Origin: Hyphomicrobiales bacterium | Lineage (GTDB): Bacteria > Pseudomonadota > Alphaproteobacteria > Rhizobiales > Xanthobacteraceae | NCBI GenBank assembly: GCA_023266695.1 | Contig: JAHFPO010000102.1 | Location: 1 to 8,588 of the forward strand | Length of the DNA stretch: 8,588 nucleotides | Reading direction: 5' to 3' | In this document: in pieces, positions 6,407-8,588 of the stretch | Layout: each line of letters begins with the position of its first letter | How positions within the stretch are numbered: position 1 is the stretch's first letter | Made by a program: the position numbers and the translations under genes | Notes under the pieces: generated by a model | The model's database searches: none | What the model was told of the DNA's origin: nothing | What the model saw: only the letters and a program-made list of their open reading frames with translations

Positions 6407-7195
6407 TCAAATCGATCGAGTACGACTTTCATCCGTCTTGACGGCACGAAACACCAGGCTGCGCGACGTCAGCGCCGTCCAGCTGTTCGATTGCCGGACG
6501 ACCTCGACGGTCTCCGCGTATAAGGGGGGATCGTGCCTGGCGAGCCGGCGCAAATGCGCCGCGGTGGCAAGGGTTACGATCGGCCAAAGCAGAATGGCAA
6601 GCGCGACAGCGCCCTTTTTCATGCGATCCTGATGAAGGCTGATGTCCGAGAATCCCGCCGCGCGCAAACCATAATGCCAGTACTGGAACGGGAGCGGCGC
6701 GATATGGCCGCACAGGCGCCCGGCATTCTCCGGTTTCGTGCTCGGGCTCGGAAACATCTGGTAGTGACCGCTTGCGACGAACGCAAGGCGCGACAGCATG
6801 TGCCCGACATTGGGGACCGAAAAGATCAGCACGCCGTCCGTGCGCAACACCCGGGTGATCTCTCCGAGCACGCGATAAGGCGCGCGGGTATGTTCCATCA
6901 CCTCGATCGCGACCACCGCGTCGAAGGAGGAATCGGGGAACGGCAAGCCGTCATTCACGTCGCAACGGGTGAAGGACACGCCTTCGGCGAAGAATGACGA
7001 GCCGTCGATGTCGCAGGCCGATAGCCGCTCGCCGGGCCGCAGGCCGCGGTGCGCGCGATCCTCCGACAGCTTCCGCGTCAGATACCCGCTGCCGGCGCCG
7101 AGATCGAGGATTTCGCCCTCGATCTTGCCGGCCGAGCGCACCAGCGAGAGGGCGAGGTCGTTGGTCACGAGATGAGAGGCGGGTCCGGTGGACAT
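6407..7195 (-). CDS. Class I SAM-dependent methyltransferase with C-terminal hydrophobic segment
   Basis: This 262-residue methyltransferase has clear motifs: EILDLGAGSGYLTRKL (28-43, motif I), LSACDIDGS (58-66), FTRCDVNDGLPFPDSSFDAVVAIEVMEHTRAP (75-106, motif II and post-motif) and ITRVLRTDGVLIFSVPNVGH (113-132, motif III). After the catalytic domain, WHYGLRAAGFSDISLHQDR closes the Rossmann fold. A hydrophobic stretch GAVALAILLWPIVTLATAAHL follows at about 195-215, flanked by basic residues (RMKK before, RRLAR after). This looks like a membrane-associating helix, consistent with a lipid-linked substrate, but it is not proof. ATG 7195 has GAGGA 8 bases upstream. The protein shares superfamily and overall layout with the convergent methyltransferase, but the two are clearly divergent in sequence. 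The substrate is unknown. Context suggests glycan or glycolipid modification. Confidence 0.85.
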   Translation of the reverse strand: MSTGPASHLVTNDLALSLVRSAGKIEGEILDLGAGSGYLTRKLSEDRAHRGLRPGERLSACDIDGSSFFAEGVSFTRCDVNDGLPFPDSSFDAVVAIEVMEHTRAPYRVLGEITRVLRTDGVLIFSVPNVGHMLSRLAFVASGHYQMFPSPSTKPENAGRLCGHIAPLPFQYWHYGLRAAGFSDISLHQDRMKKGAVALAILLWPIVTLATAAHLRRLARHDPPLYAETVEVVRQSNSWTALTSRSLVFRAVKTDESRTRSI

Positions 7196-7615
7196 TCGTG
7201 GCTTCCTCGGCGGGAGACCTTGGCGTGGAACAGGATAGGACTCCTCGCCCTCCGATATTTCTCGTCGGCAAATTCGGCCGGATGGGTAGTTTACACAATT
7301 GCATCTCCGCCGAGCCCTGGAGGGACGTGGCCTGGATCAAGCCCGCGCGTCGGGCCACAAGCCGGCGGAAGTGAAACAATCGTCGCTTCGATTAGGGAGC
7401 CCGGACATGCGAACGGGAGACGGCCAGTGGGGTCGCATCCGGCCGTCTCCCGTCGAGATTTAGCCGGCAACGCAGTACCTGATGCCGACGTGCGTAAGCC
7501 TCAGCAAGGCCTCTGCCAGCACGCCGCATTCAGGAAACCGCGAGATGTCGTGGAGCGGCCGCATCCGCTTACGAGATATGGAGGTCGTGAGCGACTTCGC
7601 CCCGCGCCCGGCGTC
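7196..7615. other. Noncoding stretch of about 420 bp between methyltransferase and amidotransferase genes
   Basis: I see no convincing gene here on either strand. Open frames crossing it are extensions of shadows from the neighbours, with arginine- and proline-rich composition. The stretch holds an AT-richer patch around 7265-7305, which may carry the promoter for the minus-strand methyltransferase, although I could not assign hexamers. It also holds a strong 12-bp inverted repeat at 7414-7452. It is the longest gene-free interval in the window. A decayed gene or a small RNA is possible but not demonstrated. Confidence 0.6.
7414..7452. repeat. Perfect 12-bp inverted repeat (stem-loop candidate)
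   Basis: CGGGAGACGGCC (7414-7425) and GGCCGTCTCCCG (7441-7452) are exact reverse complements around a 15-base loop. The stem is very GC-rich and stable as RNA on either strand. No T-tract follows on the plus strand (next bases TCGAGATTTAG) or on the minus strand (next bases TTCGCATG). It is therefore not a classical intrinsic terminator, though on the minus strand it lies 164 bp downstream of the amidotransferase stop and could still end or protect that transcript. Confidence 0.75.
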
Positions 7616-8362
7616 TCATTCTGCAACGGCTTTCGCAATTTGCGACACCGAGGGCGAAATCCGTCCCGGTTGCTCCATCAGCCCGGTCCAATGATCGAGG
7701 AAAGCTTCGAGCCAGGCGCGCACCTTGCCATCGTGCAGGGCGCGGCCTTCGAAATGCTCGTGGCGCGGCCGCGCGCCGGGAAGCGCCAGCCGCTCGTGAC
7801 CGCGCGTAGTCCAGCGGCACATCATGTGGTGAGTCACCTCGGCATGGAACTGCACGCCGAAAGCCGCTCGCCCATAACGGAACGCCTGGTTCGGAAAGGC
7901 ATCGCTTTCCGCGAGCCGTGTCGCGTCCGCGGGCAGATCGAAGCCCTCGCGGTGCCACTGATACATATGGTCCGGCCAGTCGAAGAGCTTGGCGCCTTCC
8001 GGCGTCGGCCGTAGCGGGTAATAGCCGACCTCGACCAGACCTTCCGGATGATGCCCGACGCCGGCGCCGAGCGCGCGCGCGAGAATCTGCGCGCCCAGGC
8101 AAATGCCGAAGAAGGGCTTTTCCTCGGCGAGCGGCACGGCACTCCATTCGATCTCGCGGCGGACGTAGTCGTCCTGATCGTTCGCGCTCATCGGCCCGCC
8201 GAATATGGCGACGCCGGCATGCTCGGCGAGCGTCTCGGGCAAAGGATCGCCGAAGCGCGGCCGTCGCACATCGAGCTTGAAGCCGCGCTCAGCGAGCCGG
8301 CGCCCGAGCCGACCCGCGGTCGAGTGCTCCTGATGAAGGACGATGAGAACGGTCTTGCTCAT
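7616..8362 (-). CDS. Class I glutamine amidotransferase-like protein (GATase1, GuaA-domain family)
   Basis: This 248-residue protein is a stand-alone class I glutamine amidotransferase domain, similar in type to the N-terminal domain of GMP synthetase. The catalytic triad is visible: nucleophile Cys88 in FFGICLGAQILA (84-95), and His173 and Glu175 in FGVQFHAEV (168-176). The oxyanion-loop sequence IFGGPMSAND is at 53-62, and the family's YYPLRPTPEGAKLF and MYQWHREGFDLP segments follow. Such proteins hydrolyse glutamine or a gamma-glutamyl compound. No ammonia-accepting synthase partner is encoded nearby, so the actual substrate is unknown. ATG 8362 gives MSKTVLIVLHQE, which starts at the first beta strand. 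An in-frame ATG at 8407 would add 15 residues of no family character. No strong Shine-Dalgarno sequence precedes either. It follows a short-chain dehydrogenase gene in the same direction with a 60-bp gap containing a small hairpin. Confidence 0.87.
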   Translation of the reverse strand: MSKTVLIVLHQEHSTAGRLGRRLAERGFKLDVRRPRFGDPLPETLAEHAGVAIFGGPMSANDQDDYVRREIEWSAVPLAEEKPFFGICLGAQILARALGAGVGHHPEGLVEVGYYPLRPTPEGAKLFDWPDHMYQWHREGFDLPADATRLAESDAFPNQAFRYGRAAFGVQFHAEVTHHMMCRWTTRGHERLALPGARPRHEHFEGRALHDGKVRAWLEAFLDHWTGLMEQPGRISPSVSQIAKAVAE

Positions 8363-8385
8363 TGCGAATGACGGGCAATCCGCGG

Positions 8386-8405
8386 GCGACCGCACAGGCG
8401 GTCGC
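8386..8405. repeat. 8-bp perfect hairpin between the dehydrogenase and amidotransferase genes
   Basis: GCGACCGC (8386-8393) and GCGGTCGC (8398-8405) are perfect complements around the tetraloop ACAG. They lie in the 60-bp gap between two same-direction minus-strand genes. No T-run follows on the minus strand, so it is a weak terminator candidate. It could attenuate transcription or separate expression of the two genes. Confidence 0.5.
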
Positions 8406-8422
8406 ATGGAATTCGGAAGGGT

Positions 8423-8588
8423 TCAAGATGCCTCGCCATGCCGTTTCGTCGCAACCATAGAGGTCAAGGGAAGAATGAGCGAGCGCGGGCTATGCCAGGC
8501 AAAGAAGGCAACGAGCTTGTTGAAAAAGCCCGGGACCACCACCCGTTTGCCTCGCTCGAAGCCGCGCCAGCCTATCTCCGCGACCCTG
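8423..8588 (-). CDS. Short-chain dehydrogenase/reductase (SDR), C-terminal end, truncated by window
   Basis: The last 54 codons of a minus-strand gene enter from the right edge and end at TGA (8425-8423). The readable frame gives VAEIGWRGFERGKRVVVPGFFNKLVAFFAWHSPRS and a short basic tail. The pattern 'VA..G...l.rGk.vvvPG..NKl.a...r..PR' is the recognisable C-terminal end of SDR oxidoreductases of the DltE/YqjQ-like group. There VA..G is the last helix and the PG..N loop precedes a terminal amphipathic segment. The NAD(P)-binding Rossmann motif and the YxxxK catalytic pair lie outside the window, so the assignment rests on this tail alone. Substrate unknown. The amidotransferase gene begins 60 bp downstream in the same direction. 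Confidence 0.75.
   Translation of the reverse strand, partial: RVAEIGWRGFERGKRVVVPGFFNKLVAFFAWHSPRSLILPLTSMVATKRHGEAS

Noticed and set aside
7414..7452. Classical Rho-independent terminator
   Set aside because: The stem is strong but neither strand has a run of T residues after it, so I report it only as an inverted repeat.
7049..8014. Plus-strand frame (321 codons) across the gene-free stretch and the amidotransferase
   Set aside because: Most of it is antisense to the amidotransferase, which has an intact catalytic triad. The part in the gene-free stretch shows no conserved motif.

Overview
The window is a GC-rich, densely packed bacterial chromosome segment. It is most likely alphaproteobacterial. 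Two things point that way: the layout typA, GNAT, then yggT-DUF167-folD on the other strand, and a perfect TTAA-N7-TTAAC sequence in the only AT-rich spacer, which matches the binding site of CtrA, a regulator confined to Alphaproteobacteria. I cannot name a genus.

Layout. Positions 2-172 are the last 56 codons of typA (ribosome-associated GTPase BipA/TypA). An 85-bp spacer with the CtrA-like box leads to a GNAT acetyltransferase (258-767, +). Convergent to it is a tightly coupled minus-strand operon: a YggT-family membrane protein (2282-2004), a DUF167/YggU protein (2003-1659) and folD (1662-778), with abutting or overlapping stop/start codons. A tRNA-Ala(CGC) gene (2425-2500, +) follows, with its own sigma-70-type promoter whose -10 box lies inside a perfect palindrome.

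Positions 2529-7195 form a surface-glycan cluster. It holds a WaaE-type family 2 glycosyltransferase (minus), a divergent WaaG-like family 4 glycosyltransferase (plus), a second family 4 glycosyltransferase overlapping it by ATGA, a class I SAM methyltransferase (plus), and a second SAM methyltransferase convergent to the first (minus). Resemblance to the LPS core enzymes WaaE and WaaG suggests outer-core or related glycolipid assembly, with the methyltransferases perhaps modifying sugars. Exact substrates cannot be read from the sequence.

A roughly 420-bp stretch without a convincing gene (7196-7615) holds a 12-bp perfect stem-loop. After it come a class I glutamine amidotransferase-like protein (8362-7616, minus) and the C-terminal end of a short-chain dehydrogenase/reductase (8588-8423, minus, cut by the window edge).

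I found no CRISPR array, transposase, integrase, toxin-antitoxin or recognisable defence system, and no clear novel system. The points most worth a second look are the CtrA-like box, the tRNA promoter palindrome, the structured element at 7401-7452 and the unusual catalytic motifs of the two family 4 glycosyltransferases.
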